Source of the DNA: Acidovorax sp. MR-S7
Lineage (GTDB): Bacteria; Pseudomonadota; Gammaproteobacteria; Burkholderiales; Burkholderiaceae_C
NCBI RefSeq assembly: GCF_000400995.2
Contig: NZ_DF238908.1
Coordinates: 186,001 to 250,000, forward strand
Direction of reading: 5' to 3'
DNA length: 64,000 nt
Shown one piece after another: positions 46,360 through 55,267 of the stretch. The notes under the pieces are model-generated. The model did not search any database, was not told the DNA's origin, and was given only the letters and a program-made list of their open reading frames with translations. The position numbers and the translations under genes are program-made. How positions within the stretch are numbered: position 1 is the first letter of the stretch; every line of letters begins with the position of its first letter.

Positions 46360-47580
46360 TTACGCTCGGCAAGGGCCTGGTGAGATAGGATACAAACAGT
46401 TCGGATCTAGCTGATGAATGGAGGTAACCCCCATCATGGCCATATCGCGTGAGATTTCCTGACGCATTAAGTCGATTGCATGCGTGACTCCGGCCGCCCC
46501 ACCTACGGCTGCGGCGTAGTTGAACGGACGGCCAATGAAAACGCACGCCGCTCCTAGCGACAGCGCTTTGATCACATCAGTCCCTCTACGGACTCCGCTA
46601 TCGATCATCACGGGACCGCGTGCGAAACTGGACACAATTTCGGGTAGCACGCGTAGCGGCGCAACCGCCCCGTCGAGCTGTCTGCCACCATGGTTTGAAA
46701 CGATGATGCCGTCAACGCCGCGATCACAAGCTATAGCGGCGTCGTCGCCGCTCAACACGCCTTTCAAAATCAGCCTTCCTTGCCATCGCTTCCGAATGGC
46801 TGAAACTTGATCCCATGTCAGATGTCCGCGCTGGGCAATATCTACGTTCAACCGCTTCGAAATAATCGGTAGACCGCGCCCACCGTGCCAATTCTCGAAA
46901 TGCGGCATTCCCTGCCGCATGAGAGTCCGGACGAAGACATCGAATAGCCACCTGGGATGCGAGAGACCTTGCCACGCCAGACGGAGACTCGGGCGTAGCG
47001 GAGAGGAGAAGCCCACTCGAACATTGTTCTCCCGATTGGCTTGCGCCGGTGTGTCCACTGTAATGACCAGGGTGGACAGGCCGGCCGAAGCAACACGATC
47101 GACGAGCGCATCCATCTCCGCTCTATCCTTAGACAGATAGGCTTGAAACCAAGTATCTGGAGCTGCCTCGGCAACCTCCTCAAGCGGGACGAGCGACCAG
47201 CCACTCATGATGGCCGGGATATTAGCCTGCTGCGCGGCAGCGGCAAGGACAACATCGCCGCGATAAGCGGTGAGTGCAGCGACACCCATTGGCGCAATCC
47301 CAATTGGGGAAGAGTATGTCCGGCCAAATAAGGTGCATTCCTGCGTGCGGGTGCTGACGTCTACAAGAATGCGCGTTCGTAGTTCATACTCGGAAAATGC
47401 CGAGCGGTTCGCGTGCAGCGATTGGTTGTCTTCACAAGCACCGGACACATATCCGAATAGCGGCCTTGGAAGTCGCTTTTCAGCGAGTGTCTCGAAGTCT
47501 GCTAACGACAGCACATGGCGGCGAAGATAGCCCCCACGCATCCTGGAGGTTAGGCCGGCATGGGTTAACCGCCGCTCCAT
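46360..47580 (-). CDS. FMN-dependent alpha-hydroxy acid oxidase/dehydrogenase
   Basis: A TIM-barrel flavoprotein of 406 residues (lactate/glycolate/mandelate oxidase family) that oxidises an L-2-hydroxy acid to the 2-oxo acid. Key motifs are PIGIAPMGVAALT at the FMN site, the active-site SNHGGRQLDGA (His and Arg), and IDSGVRRGTDVIKALSLGA with FIGRP for the FMN phosphate. ATG at 47580 is taken; it begins 7 bases after the preceding gene's stop. It is the last gene of a seven-gene minus-strand run. Confidence 0.9.
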   Translation of the reverse strand: MERRLTHAGLTSRMRGGYLRRHVLSLADFETLAEKRLPRPLFGYVSGACEDNQSLHANRSAFSEYELRTRILVDVSTRTQECTLFGRTYSSPIGIAPMGVAALTAYRGDVVLAAAAQQANIPAIMSGWSLVPLEEVAEAAPDTWFQAYLSKDRAEMDALVDRVASAGLSTLVITVDTPAQANRENNVRVGFSSPLRPSLRLAWQGLSHPRWLFDVFVRTLMRQGMPHFENWHGGRGLPIISKRLNVDIAQRGHLTWDQVSAIRKRWQGRLILKGVLSGDDAAIACDRGVDGIIVSNHGGRQLDGAVAPLRVLPEIVSSFARGPVMIDSGVRRGTDVIKALSLGAACVFIGRPFNYAAAVGGAAGVTHAIDLMRQEISRDMAMMGVTSIHQLDPNCLYPISPGPCRA

Positions 47581-47587
47581 ACTCGAC

Positions 47588-48517
47588 TTATGCGATTGAC
47601 TTGAGCAGGGCAAGAATGCGATCGGAAACGAGTTCGCCGACGCGCGACTCGGAGTCTGCAGTGACACCCGCTATGTGAGGCGTCAGAAGCAGGTTGGGAG
47701 TCCCGGACAACGCCGTACCACCCGGCAAAGGCTCCTCGTCGAACACATCAAGCGCAGCCGCGCGAAGACGGCGCTGGGCCAGCGCATCGGCCAATGCTTT
47801 CTCATCGACAATGCCGCCCCGCGCCGCGTTCACAAGTACTGCATCGGGTTGCATCAGAGCGAGCCGACTTGCATCGATGAGACCTCGGGTGGCGGGCGTC
47901 AAGGGAAGGTGCAGACTAACGATGTCACTTGAGGCAAGCAAATCGTCAAGCGGCAGTAACTGACATTCAAAATCGTTCGCTGGCAGCTCCCGGAGCGACG
48001 GATCATGGGCCACCACCCGCATATCCAAGCGACTGGCCAGGCGCCCTGTGAGCTGACCGATGGAGCCGAATCCAACCAAGCCGATGGTGCGACCTGCGAC
48101 TTCGCGACCTTCCGGAATTGCGGGCCGAATCCAGTTTCCGTCCGCAAGCGCGCCGCCTACACTGTAATGGGAATACCGTAGCAACATAAGGGCACACGTC
48201 ACGACATACTCGGCAACTGAGCGGGCATTGCCGCCAATTGCCGGAATGATCTCGATTCCGCGGGCTTGGCATGTCTGCACGTCAATATTGTCCAGGCCGA
48301 CTCCAAGACGGCCAACAGCCCGGCAATACTCCATGGCGTCCAGAAGCTCGCCTTTCACCTGCGTGCGGGCGCGGACAATGATGGCATGGGCGTCGCGTGC
48401 CGAGCTCACGAGATCTGCTCGCCGCTCCCACAAAGTGCTGTCGAACACTACCTCGTGTTCTGCGCGTAGGCGCTGAAGCGACCGGGGATCGATGTACTCA
48501 GGGATCAGAATTTTCAT
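47588..48517 (-). CDS. D-2-hydroxyacid dehydrogenase (NAD-dependent)
   Basis: A two-domain dehydrogenase of 309 residues like phosphoglycerate dehydrogenase and sulfolactate dehydrogenases. The NAD motif is VGFGSIGQLTGRLA. Catalytic Arg is in NAARGGIVDE, Glu in DVFDEEPLP, and His in TPHIAGVTADS. It interconverts a D-2-hydroxy acid and its 2-oxo acid. Together with the neighbouring L-specific FMN enzyme, it could racemise or oxidise both enantiomers of a hydroxy acid. Confidence 0.9.
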   Translation of the reverse strand: MKILIPEYIDPRSLQRLRAEHEVVFDSTLWERRADLVSSARDAHAIIVRARTQVKGELLDAMEYCRAVGRLGVGLDNIDVQTCQARGIEIIPAIGGNARSVAEYVVTCALMLLRYSHYSVGGALADGNWIRPAIPEGREVAGRTIGLVGFGSIGQLTGRLASRLDMRVVAHDPSLRELPANDFECQLLPLDDLLASSDIVSLHLPLTPATRGLIDASRLALMQPDAVLVNAARGGIVDEKALADALAQRRLRAAALDVFDEEPLPGGTALSGTPNLLLTPHIAGVTADSESRVGELVSDRILALLKSIA

Positions 48518-48543
48518 GTATTACTCCCGGCCGCGTTGACGCA

Positions 48544-48888
48544 CTACTTCGACTCGAACTGGCCGAAGGCTTCCATGGCGCGCACGGAATAGACGTACGC
48601 AGCCCCCGCGTTCAGCGCGATGGCCGTCCCCAGCGCATCGCTGAGTTCAGCCTCTGTAGCGCCCGCCGCACGCGCTGCACTTGCGTGAGAGGCAATGCAG
48701 CCGTCACATCGCGTTGTCACTGCGACAGCAAGCGCAATCAACTCCCTCGTCTTCGCATCAAGCGCGCCAGCGCCATTCTGCGCAGCATTCAGCCCCTGAA
48801 AGCCAGTCATCAGCTTCGGATTGGCTTTCGCAAGAGCGCCGGCAGCGCCCCGCACGTTCTTCAACATATCGACCCAATTATTGAGCAT
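48544..48888 (-). CDS. Carboxymuconolactone decarboxylase/AhpD-like protein
   Basis: A 114-residue all-helical AhpD-like protein with the redox motif CDGCIASH (CxxC followed by His), as in alkylhydroperoxidase D, and the preceding TRELIALAVAV helix. Members act as small disulfide reductases or, in other branches, as decarboxylases. The CxxC form suggests a redox or peroxide role in this operon. The gene lies 26 bases before the D-2-hydroxyacid dehydrogenase gene. Confidence 0.85.
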   Translation of the reverse strand: MLNNWVDMLKNVRGAAGALAKANPKLMTGFQGLNAAQNGAGALDAKTRELIALAVAVTTRCDGCIASHASAARAAGATEAELSDALGTAIALNAGAAYVYSVRAMEAFGQFESK

Positions 48889-48938
48889 CGTACTTCCTTA
48901 CTACATAGTGAAGATGAGCGGGTTCGAGCCGAGGCCGG

Positions 48939-50144
48939 CTAGCCCGCACGCGTGTTGTATTGGAGAGGGACTCCAGTACTCTTGGGCGGACGTGCACGAA
49001 GTGCGTCCTCGATGGGCTCGGTGCCCCAGCCAGGACGGTCCGGAACGATCAGATGCCCGTCACGGTACTCGGGCTGATGAGTGAACAAATCACCCTCGAA
49101 GGCCAGCCGATCAATGTCGGTTTCCATGATCCGCAAGTTCGGGACAGCGGCGGCGAAGTGGGCATTCATCATCGTGCACAGATCGCCGTAGAAGTTGTGC
49201 GGGGCTATGTTCACGTCATAGGCCTCGCAGGCAGCAGCGATTTTCATCGACTGCCAAACTCCATTCCATACCGTGTCGATGATCGCTACATCAACAGCAC
49301 GCGCCTCCAGGAAAGGCAGGAATCCGCGTATTCCGATCAACGTTTCACACGAGGCGATCGGATGGCGGCTGTGCGATCTCACATCGGCGAGGGCCCTTGC
49401 ATTGAAGCTATCCGTCTCCACCCAGAACAAGTCGAAATCCTCAATCGCCCGCAGCAGCTTCAACATGCCTTCGGGCTTCGCGTTGAAGTTGAAATCGACC
49501 AAGATATCAACGTCAGGGCCGGCACCGCTTCGCAGTGCTTCCAGCTGCCTCTGCAGATTTCGAATCAGCTTGCGGTCAACGTTGAGCTCTGGCGCGAACG
49601 GCGTTCCGAAGCCCGGCCGGTAAGCGTGGGCATCCCCTTGGTCAAAGATGAAGAGGTTGCTCTTGAGTGCGCTGAACCCACGTTCGCGCACCTCGGCCGC
49701 GGCGCGCTCGACGCCTTGCAAGTCGGTCACCGCAGGCTGGTAGAAGGCCGGGTGATTGATGCGCCACGTGGCGCAATGAGACCAGTAGACAGGGATCTTG
49801 TCACGCACTTTGCCGCCAAGAAGCTCGTAACAAGGCACACGCAGATGCTTGGCCTTCGCATCCAGCAAGGCATTCTCGATGGCGCCAATCGCTTGGGCGA
49901 TCACGCTTCCAGGCGCCGGACGCGTCAGGCACCCTGCTTCTTGAAAAAATCGCTCATGCGCGCTGACGTCCTTGCCAAGCAGACGCTGCCCGATCTGGTT
50001 GATGATCGTGCCGACACCTGGCGAGCCAAATGCCTCGTCGTACTCGCTCCATCCGATGACACCTTTGTCAGTTGTAAGCTTGAGGAAGAAGTAATTTCTC
50101 CAACCTGCGTCACACGTTATTGTCTCTATTGCCGCAACTTTCAT
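48939..50144 (-). CDS. Enolase-superfamily acid dehydratase (mandelate racemase-like), first copy
   Basis: A 401-residue member of the mandelate racemase group. The capping domain precedes a barrel with KSN in ALKSNLFIF as the basic site. Metal ligands are Asp in VDILVDFNF, Glu in LFWVETDSF and Glu in ASCETLIG. The Asp/His dyad is in AIIDTVWNG and NIAPHNFYGDL. Such enzymes abstract the proton alpha to a carboxylate and usually dehydrate sugar acids to 2-keto-3-deoxy acids. The start is ATG at 50144. The KxN motif differs from the second copy, so they likely act on different stereoisomers or steps. Confidence 0.88.
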   Translation of the reverse strand: MKVAAIETITCDAGWRNYFFLKLTTDKGVIGWSEYDEAFGSPGVGTIINQIGQRLLGKDVSAHERFFQEAGCLTRPAPGSVIAQAIGAIENALLDAKAKHLRVPCYELLGGKVRDKIPVYWSHCATWRINHPAFYQPAVTDLQGVERAAAEVRERGFSALKSNLFIFDQGDAHAYRPGFGTPFAPELNVDRKLIRNLQRQLEALRSGAGPDVDILVDFNFNAKPEGMLKLLRAIEDFDLFWVETDSFNARALADVRSHSRHPIASCETLIGIRGFLPFLEARAVDVAIIDTVWNGVWQSMKIAAACEAYDVNIAPHNFYGDLCTMMNAHFAAAVPNLRIMETDIDRLAFEGDLFTHQPEYRDGHLIVPDRPGWGTEPIEDALRARPPKSTGVPLQYNTRAG

Positions 50145-50253
50145 GTAATCCCCGTCTATCGAAGAATGTGGCGCCTGCGCAGTCAGCGGTACGCCATGTC
50201 GATTATTTTCTGCTGCTTGAGTCAGGATTGACGTGCAGCCAGCCAAGGTCGCG

Positions 50254-51207
50254 TCACTTGATCGGGCCAATCTGCTTGAGCAGGTCTGCGAAGTTGCGGT
50301 AATCGTTCCAGGAGGCCTGCTTTGACGCCTCCCCATCACGGTAGGTAAGCTCCATGCCGCGTTCTTTCACGAAGTCCTTGAACTGTTTGGTGTCCATTGC
50401 CTCCTTGACCGCGTCATGCATGTATTTGACTGAGTCTTTAGGAGCGCCTTTGGTCGTCACCACCAGGTAGCGGGCGACGAATGACACGGGATATCCCTGC
50501 TCCTTGAGCGTAGGTATGTTTGGCAAGCCGCTTTGTCGCTGCTCGCTGAATGAGCCTAGAGCTCGCAACGTCCCGGCTTGAATCTGGGGCACAGCCTCAG
50601 ACGGCTGAGCAACCGCGGCGGAAATCTGACCGCCCATGAGCTGTGGGCCGCCCTGCCCCCAACCAGCGAACGGAACCTCGATCAGATTGGCGCCCGACGC
50701 ACGTGCAAGTGACACCACGCTGAAATGGCTGAGAGTGGTCACCCCCGGAAAGCCCACGCTGACATTCCCGTCGGGCTTCTTCGCATCTGCGACGAGGTCC
50801 GAGACTGATTTGTACTTTGAGGAGCTGGAAACAACGAGAATTGGGGAGAAGCTCACGACATCCAGCACGTGCTCCAAGTCGTCTGGATTTTTGTAGGGCA
50901 AGTGAACCAGTTGCGGAGACAGGGACACGTTCGAGTTCGGTACGAAGGCGAACTGCAATCCGTCAGGCTTGGCCTGCACCAGACCTGCAACAGCTGTGCT
51001 ACCGCCGGCGCCGGGCTTATTGGACACGATCAGCCCGGCCGGAAACTTGGGCTGCATGATGGCTGCGAGCTGCCGCATCACGATGTCTGCGGCTCCGCCC
51101 GGGGCGTAGCCAACGATCGCCGTCACGGGTTGCGTAGGAGCCGTGGGAGCAGCCAAAGCCGAGCCTGTCAGCAGCGCGAAACCGATTCCGAAGAATTTAC
51201 TTTTCAT
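50254..51207 (-). CDS. Bug-family substrate-binding protein (tripartite tricarboxylate transporter type)
   Basis: A periplasmic binding protein of 317 residues with a signal peptide (residues 1-19). The mature domain begins QPVTAIVGYAPGGAADIVMR and includes VSNKPGAGGSTAVAGLVQ, the hallmark carboxylate-binding loops of Bug proteins. These bind carboxylic acids such as citrate or aspartate analogues. No TctA/TctB membrane genes are present, so it would need a partner elsewhere or serve as a sensor. It lies between two dehydratase genes, marking the likely pathway substrate as a carboxylate. Confidence 0.9.
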   Translation of the reverse strand: MKSKFFGIGFALLTGSALAAPTAPTQPVTAIVGYAPGGAADIVMRQLAAIMQPKFPAGLIVSNKPGAGGSTAVAGLVQAKPDGLQFAFVPNSNVSLSPQLVHLPYKNPDDLEHVLDVVSFSPILVVSSSSKYKSVSDLVADAKKPDGNVSVGFPGVTTLSHFSVVSLARASGANLIEVPFAGWGQGGPQLMGGQISAAVAQPSEAVPQIQAGTLRALGSFSEQRQSGLPNIPTLKEQGYPVSFVARYLVVTTKGAPKDSVKYMHDAVKEAMDTKQFKDFVKERGMELTYRDGEASKQASWNDYRNFADLLKQIGPIK

Positions 51208-51268
51208 ACTGTCTCCTTTTTGAGTTAACCAAAATGACGTATTTCTGGGACTCGAACGTCGCAGCTAG

Positions 51269-52465
51269 CTAGCCCATCGAAGAGACTTCGGTTTTGACCA
51301 TCTTGGCCTCCGCATCGGGCGCAAGGGTCATCCCGAAGCCAGGACGGGTGGGGATCTCGAATCGACCGCTTTTCGGCTGCAAATCTTCTTCAAAAAGGTC
51401 CCGATTGCACGACTTCAGCGCGTACGTGTGGTGCTCATGGATCTCGAAGTTGGGAATCGCAGCCTCGAATTGAAGTGCGATCGCAGTGGCCAGCGGAGAG
51501 CCGCAGATGTGGGCCTGCACGCCGACATCGAACGTGTGCGCGAGATGTGCGATCTTTACCGCTTCGCTGATGCCCCCCACAAGCCCGACGTCGGGCTGAA
51601 TCATGTCCATCGACTCTGCTTCCAGGTATGGCAAGAAGCCCCAACGTGTATACAGGCGCTCGCCTGCGGCGATCGGCACAGGCGACCTGCGCGCTGCGCG
51701 GTTGTGAGCGCGAGGACCGTTGTAGTGAGTCGGCTCTTCCATGAAGAGGATGCCGAGATCCTTCACCAGCTCGGCTGTCTGCAGCGCGCCGGCAGTGGAG
51801 GTGAACGAGTGCAGCTCGAGAATGATGTCGGCGTCCATGCCAATGCCTTCCCGGATGGCCTCCATTCGGGATCGGACTAAACGACGCTGCTCGGGCGACA
51901 GGATGCCGCGCAACTTCGCGGCTCGACTTCCGTCGGAAGCGATCATGAGCGGATCGACCTTGACACAGTCGTAGCCCTGTTCGCGCGCTTGTATTGCTGC
52001 ATCCCGATAACGGGCGGGATCGGTGAGGTTGACAACGCTCTCGATATTCCAGTCGAACTGCAGCTGACTGGCGTAGCAGCGCAATGGCTGCGGCGTATCC
52101 GCGCCTAACAGACGATGAACAGGCTCTCCTAGCGCTTTCCCCTTGATATCCCAGAGCGCCGCATCAAGGGCGCTCATCGCGCCGAAGACCACTGGGCCTC
52201 CGCCCTCTGCCCAGAAGGACTTGCGCAGCATGCGCTCCCAAATCGTCTCGGTGGAAAATGGATCCTGGCCAAGAACGAACCGCTGTCCAAGCGCCAGCAC
52301 CATCGGACCTGCTGCCTGAGCTCCGGTGCCATACGCCATGCCGACTTCACCAAGTCCGGTCAATCCCTCATCCGTGTGTACTCTCGCGAATACATGGTGC
52401 CAAGAGGCGATCCCGTCGCGGCCCGAGAGTTCAGCTTCGAGCACCTCAATGCGATTGATCTTCAC
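51269..52465 (-). CDS. Enolase-superfamily acid dehydratase (galactonate dehydratase-like), second copy
   Basis: A 398-residue enolase-superfamily enzyme closer to D-galactonate dehydratase. The barrel has KVD in YDCVKVDPLM. Metal ligands are Glu-x-His in IILELHSFTS, Glu in LFMEEPTHYN and Glu in AAGERLYTRW, and the His/Asp dyad is in MIQPDVGLVGG and VQAHICGSP. The ELH motif mirrors the DxH of galactonate dehydratase, in which the His acts as general acid. GTG at 52465 with AAAGGGA upstream is chosen. The true substrate is not visible. Confidence 0.88.
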   Translation of the reverse strand: MKINRIEVLEAELSGRDGIASWHHVFARVHTDEGLTGLGEVGMAYGTGAQAAGPMVLALGQRFVLGQDPFSTETIWERMLRKSFWAEGGGPVVFGAMSALDAALWDIKGKALGEPVHRLLGADTPQPLRCYASQLQFDWNIESVVNLTDPARYRDAAIQAREQGYDCVKVDPLMIASDGSRAAKLRGILSPEQRRLVRSRMEAIREGIGMDADIILELHSFTSTAGALQTAELVKDLGILFMEEPTHYNGPRAHNRAARRSPVPIAAGERLYTRWGFLPYLEAESMDMIQPDVGLVGGISEAVKIAHLAHTFDVGVQAHICGSPLATAIALQFEAAIPNFEIHEHHTYALKSCNRDLFEEDLQPKSGRFEIPTRPGFGMTLAPDAEAKMVKTEVSSMG

Positions 52466-52608
52466 GAGTTCCCTTTCTCCCGCCGCAACGGACAGACAAT
52501 CAATGGGCGGCGCCATCCAAGCTGGCACGCTCAAGCGGAACCAGCGAGTAGATAGAGCTATTGGTGAAAGACCCCGAAGCGGAACAGGCTCGCGTCGGCG
52601 TCGCGCGA

Positions 52609-53814
52609 TCAGGCTCGCGCTTTGGCAGCAGCCTCTGCGTAGCCTGTGCGGGTCTGAGGGAGCTTCATTCCCAGCAGGGAGCTAGCTACCTGAGTGCGCA
52701 GGATCTGAGCGGTGCCACCAGCGATCGTGAACATCCGTGCATCGCGCACATGACGCTCCATGGGCAGATCACGTCCATAACCCGACGAGCCGAACATCTG
52801 CAGCGCATCGCTCGTTACCTTGAAGGCCATTTCCGCGGTGAAGATCTTGGCCTGGGCGGCCTTGTCCATGTCAGGGAACTCGTCACCGCTGAGTGCAGCC
52901 CGGTAGAGCAGCATGCGGGCAGCCTCGACCTGGACCGACATATCCGCGAGCATCCATTGAAGCCCCTGAAATTCTGCCAACGGGCGGCCGAACTGCTCAC
53001 GCGCCTTCACCCTTGCGATAGCTTCCTCGAATGCGCCTTGGGCGATCCCGAGGGCCACGGTGCCCGCACCAACGCGTTGCGCGTTGTAAGCAGTCATCAG
53101 CGATGCGAACCCGCGCTTCAAGCCCTCTGGCGGCATGAGCAGCATGGACTTGTGCACCATCAGATCGCAGAACTCCAAATGGGTCTCGGGAATGCCGCGA
53201 ACGCCCATCGCATAGATGCGCTTCCCTACCGTGAACCCCTCCGGCTCTTTGCCATCTTTCACCACAAGGAATCCACCGATGCCCTGCTCCACCCCATCAT
53301 CAAAGACGCGAGCGAAGACCAAGTACATCTTCGAAACGCCACCCCCAGTGATCCAATACTTCTCACCGTTGATTCGATAGTGGTCGCCTTGACGGTCAGC
53401 CCGCGTCAGCATTGAAGTTGCCGCACTGCCAGTATCGGGCTCCGTGATACAAATCGCCGGCTTGTCGCCGGAGCGAAGGAGTTCCGCAGCCAGGCCGAAC
53501 TGTTCCTTGGTGCCGTACTTACGGATGGCTCCGATGGCCCCCATGGTGCTGTCAACCGTGATACGCCCCATGGCGGCGCACGCCTTGGCCACTTCCTCGA
53601 TGACCAGTACCGCATCAAAGTACGATAGACCCATCCCGCCCATATCCTTCGGCAGAGTCATCGTCATGAGACCCGAGTCGCGCAGCCGAGCCACATTGTC
53701 CCAAGGATATTCCTCGGTCTGATCGATCTCGGCAGCGCGCGGTGCGAAATAGGTCTGCGCGAGCTCACGCGCTTTCAGCTGAAGCTCCACCTGGTCCGGG
53801 CTGAGTGTGAACAT
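52609..53814 (-). CDS. Acyl-CoA dehydrogenase-fold enzyme, desulfinase-like
   Basis: A 401-residue flavoprotein of the acyl-CoA dehydrogenase superfamily. The usual catalytic glutamate is absent: the YEGT position reads AGGT, and the alternative isovaleryl-CoA dehydrogenase position holds Gln246. Arg84 (AMGRITVDS) and Gln246 (YNAQRVGAG) match residues I recall as essential in 3-sulfinopropanoyl-CoA desulfinase of Advenella and Variovorax, and long stretches look alike. That enzyme splits 3-sulfinopropanoyl-CoA into propanoyl-CoA and sulfite. The divergent CoA-transferase genes fit the same pathway. The substrate is inferred; fold and missing base are seen. Confidence 0.72.
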   Translation of the reverse strand: MFTLSPDQVELQLKARELAQTYFAPRAAEIDQTEEYPWDNVARLRDSGLMTMTLPKDMGGMGLSYFDAVLVIEEVAKACAAMGRITVDSTMGAIGAIRKYGTKEQFGLAAELLRSGDKPAICITEPDTGSAATSMLTRADRQGDHYRINGEKYWITGGGVSKMYLVFARVFDDGVEQGIGGFLVVKDGKEPEGFTVGKRIYAMGVRGIPETHLEFCDLMVHKSMLLMPPEGLKRGFASLMTAYNAQRVGAGTVALGIAQGAFEEAIARVKAREQFGRPLAEFQGLQWMLADMSVQVEAARMLLYRAALSGDEFPDMDKAAQAKIFTAEMAFKVTSDALQMFGSSGYGRDLPMERHVRDARMFTIAGGTAQILRTQVASSLLGMKLPQTRTGYAEAAAKARA

Positions 53815-53897
53815 AGATCGTTGTCTCCAAGTCAGTGATGCGAAGCAAGTGTAGGAATGCACTTACTGCAATGGAATTTGTTTTTCTCGAAACAAAC

Positions 53898-53943
53898 GTT
53901 CGGATAGCCCGAACAGGCGTCACGCGTTCGGGCGAGGCGAACG
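53898..53943. promoter_or_regulatory. Two LysR-type T-N11-A dyads in the divergon
   Basis: GTTCGG-N5-CCGAAC (53898-53914) and CGTTCG-N7-CGAACG (53925-53943) each contain a T-N11-A core and share the TTCG/CGAA half-sites. They lie 28 bases apart in the 205-base region between the desulfinase-like and CoA-transferase genes, a typical LysR recognition and activation site pair. Confidence 0.7.
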
Positions 53944-54019
53944 ACGCGTTCTGCAGAATCAACTTCCGCTTAGTCCCAGGCAGCCTCAGAATTGTTCAAA
54001 CTGCACACTCACTACGCTT

Positions 54020-55267
54020 ATGAAAACGACGAGACACCCTGAATATGCCGACGCGAGCGGCCCCCTTGCTGGCTATCGTGTCCTTGAACTCGGATCAACC
54101 GCCTCGGGACCATTCTGTTGTCGCCTGCTTGCTGACTTCGGTGCCGAAGTCATCAAGGTCGAAGCTCAGGAAGGCGACACCATTCGCGGCCTAGGACAGA
54201 CCGTTGACGGAAAGTCGCTCTATGCAGCGACCATCTGCCGCAACAAAAAGATCATTTCCATCAACCTGCGCACAGAAGCGGGCCGTGATCTTCTGCGCCG
54301 GATGATTCCCAGCTTTGATGTAGTGGTTGAAAATTTTCGGCCAGGCACCCTTGAAAAATGGGGCCTCGATTTCGATGCGCTGGCTGCGTTGAAACCTGGA
54401 CTAATTCTCACCCGAGTCAGCGGTTATGGACAAACTGGCCCCTATAGTGCGCGGCCAGGCTATGGTGTGATCGGTGAAGCGATGAGCGGTCTACGTCAGT
54501 TGATCGGGGATCCTGACCGTCCTCCATCACGCGTCGCGATGCCATTGACGGACTACATCACCGGCTTGTACGCGGCCCTGGGAACCACGATGTCCCTGCT
54601 GCACCGTGAGCGTACCGGGCAGGGGCAATCCGTCGACGTCAGCCTCATCGAATCGGCTTTCAGCTTCATGGAAGCACACGTGCCTGCCTTTGAGAAGACG
54701 GGCGTCGTCGGAATGCGAGCCGGACCGCGCCTTCCGCATAGCGCACCAAACACGCTGTTTCCGACGAAAGACGGGTCACATATTCACATCGCAGCCCTGG
54801 CGGATGCAGTCTTCCGCCGACTGGCTGAGGCAATGGATCAGCCAGAACTCGGAACGGACTCGCGGTTCGCACAACAGGCTGGACGGAACAGGAACGAGGC
54901 CGAACTCGAAGCGCTCATTGGCGAGTGGACGAGTAGGTACGACATGCAGACGCTCAAGGAAAAGCTGGAGGCTGCGGACGTTCCGGCAACCAACATCTAC
55001 ACAGTGGCAGACATCTTCGATGACCCGCACTTCAAGGCACGCGAGATGCTGGTGGCCACACCGGATGATGATCTGGGCCAAGTCACGCTGGCTGGTGTGG
55101 TGCCCAAACTATCGGCGACCCCCGGGCGCATCCGCTGGTCCGGCCACCGCCTGGGTCAGGACACAAAAGAAGTACTGCAGTCGCTGGTCAACCTTACCGC
55201 GGAGGAAATCGCCGCCCTCGAGAAGCAGGGTATCGTGTCCTGCGACCCTCAGGGAGCACAGCCATGA
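54020..55267 (+). CDS. Class III CoA-transferase (CaiB/BaiF family)
   Basis: A 415-residue family III CoA-transferase. The N-terminal LAGYRVLELGSTASGPFCCRLLADFGAEVIKVE is typical (named by ends), with the catalytic aspartate at about 178 in AMPLTDYITGLYAALG. These enzymes move CoA between a donor acyl-CoA and a carboxylic acid. In 3-sulfinopropanoate degraders a member of this family activates the acid with succinyl-CoA. The ATG at 54020 lacks a clear Shine-Dalgarno sequence. Its stop overlaps the racemase start, so both are made together. Confidence 0.9.
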   Translation: MKTTRHPEYADASGPLAGYRVLELGSTASGPFCCRLLADFGAEVIKVEAQEGDTIRGLGQTVDGKSLYAATICRNKKIISINLRTEAGRDLLRRMIPSFDVVVENFRPGTLEKWGLDFDALAALKPGLILTRVSGYGQTGPYSARPGYGVIGEAMSGLRQLIGDPDRPPSRVAMPLTDYITGLYAALGTTMSLLHRERTGQGQSVDVSLIESAFSFMEAHVPAFEKTGVVGMRAGPRLPHSAPNTLFPTKDGSHIHIAALADAVFRRLAEAMDQPELGTDSRFAQQAGRNRNEAELEALIGEWTSRYDMQTLKEKLEAADVPATNIYTVADIFDDPHFKAREMLVATPDDDLGQVTLAGVVPKLSATPGRIRWSGHRLGQDTKEVLQSLVNLTAEEIAALEKQGIVSCDPQGAQP

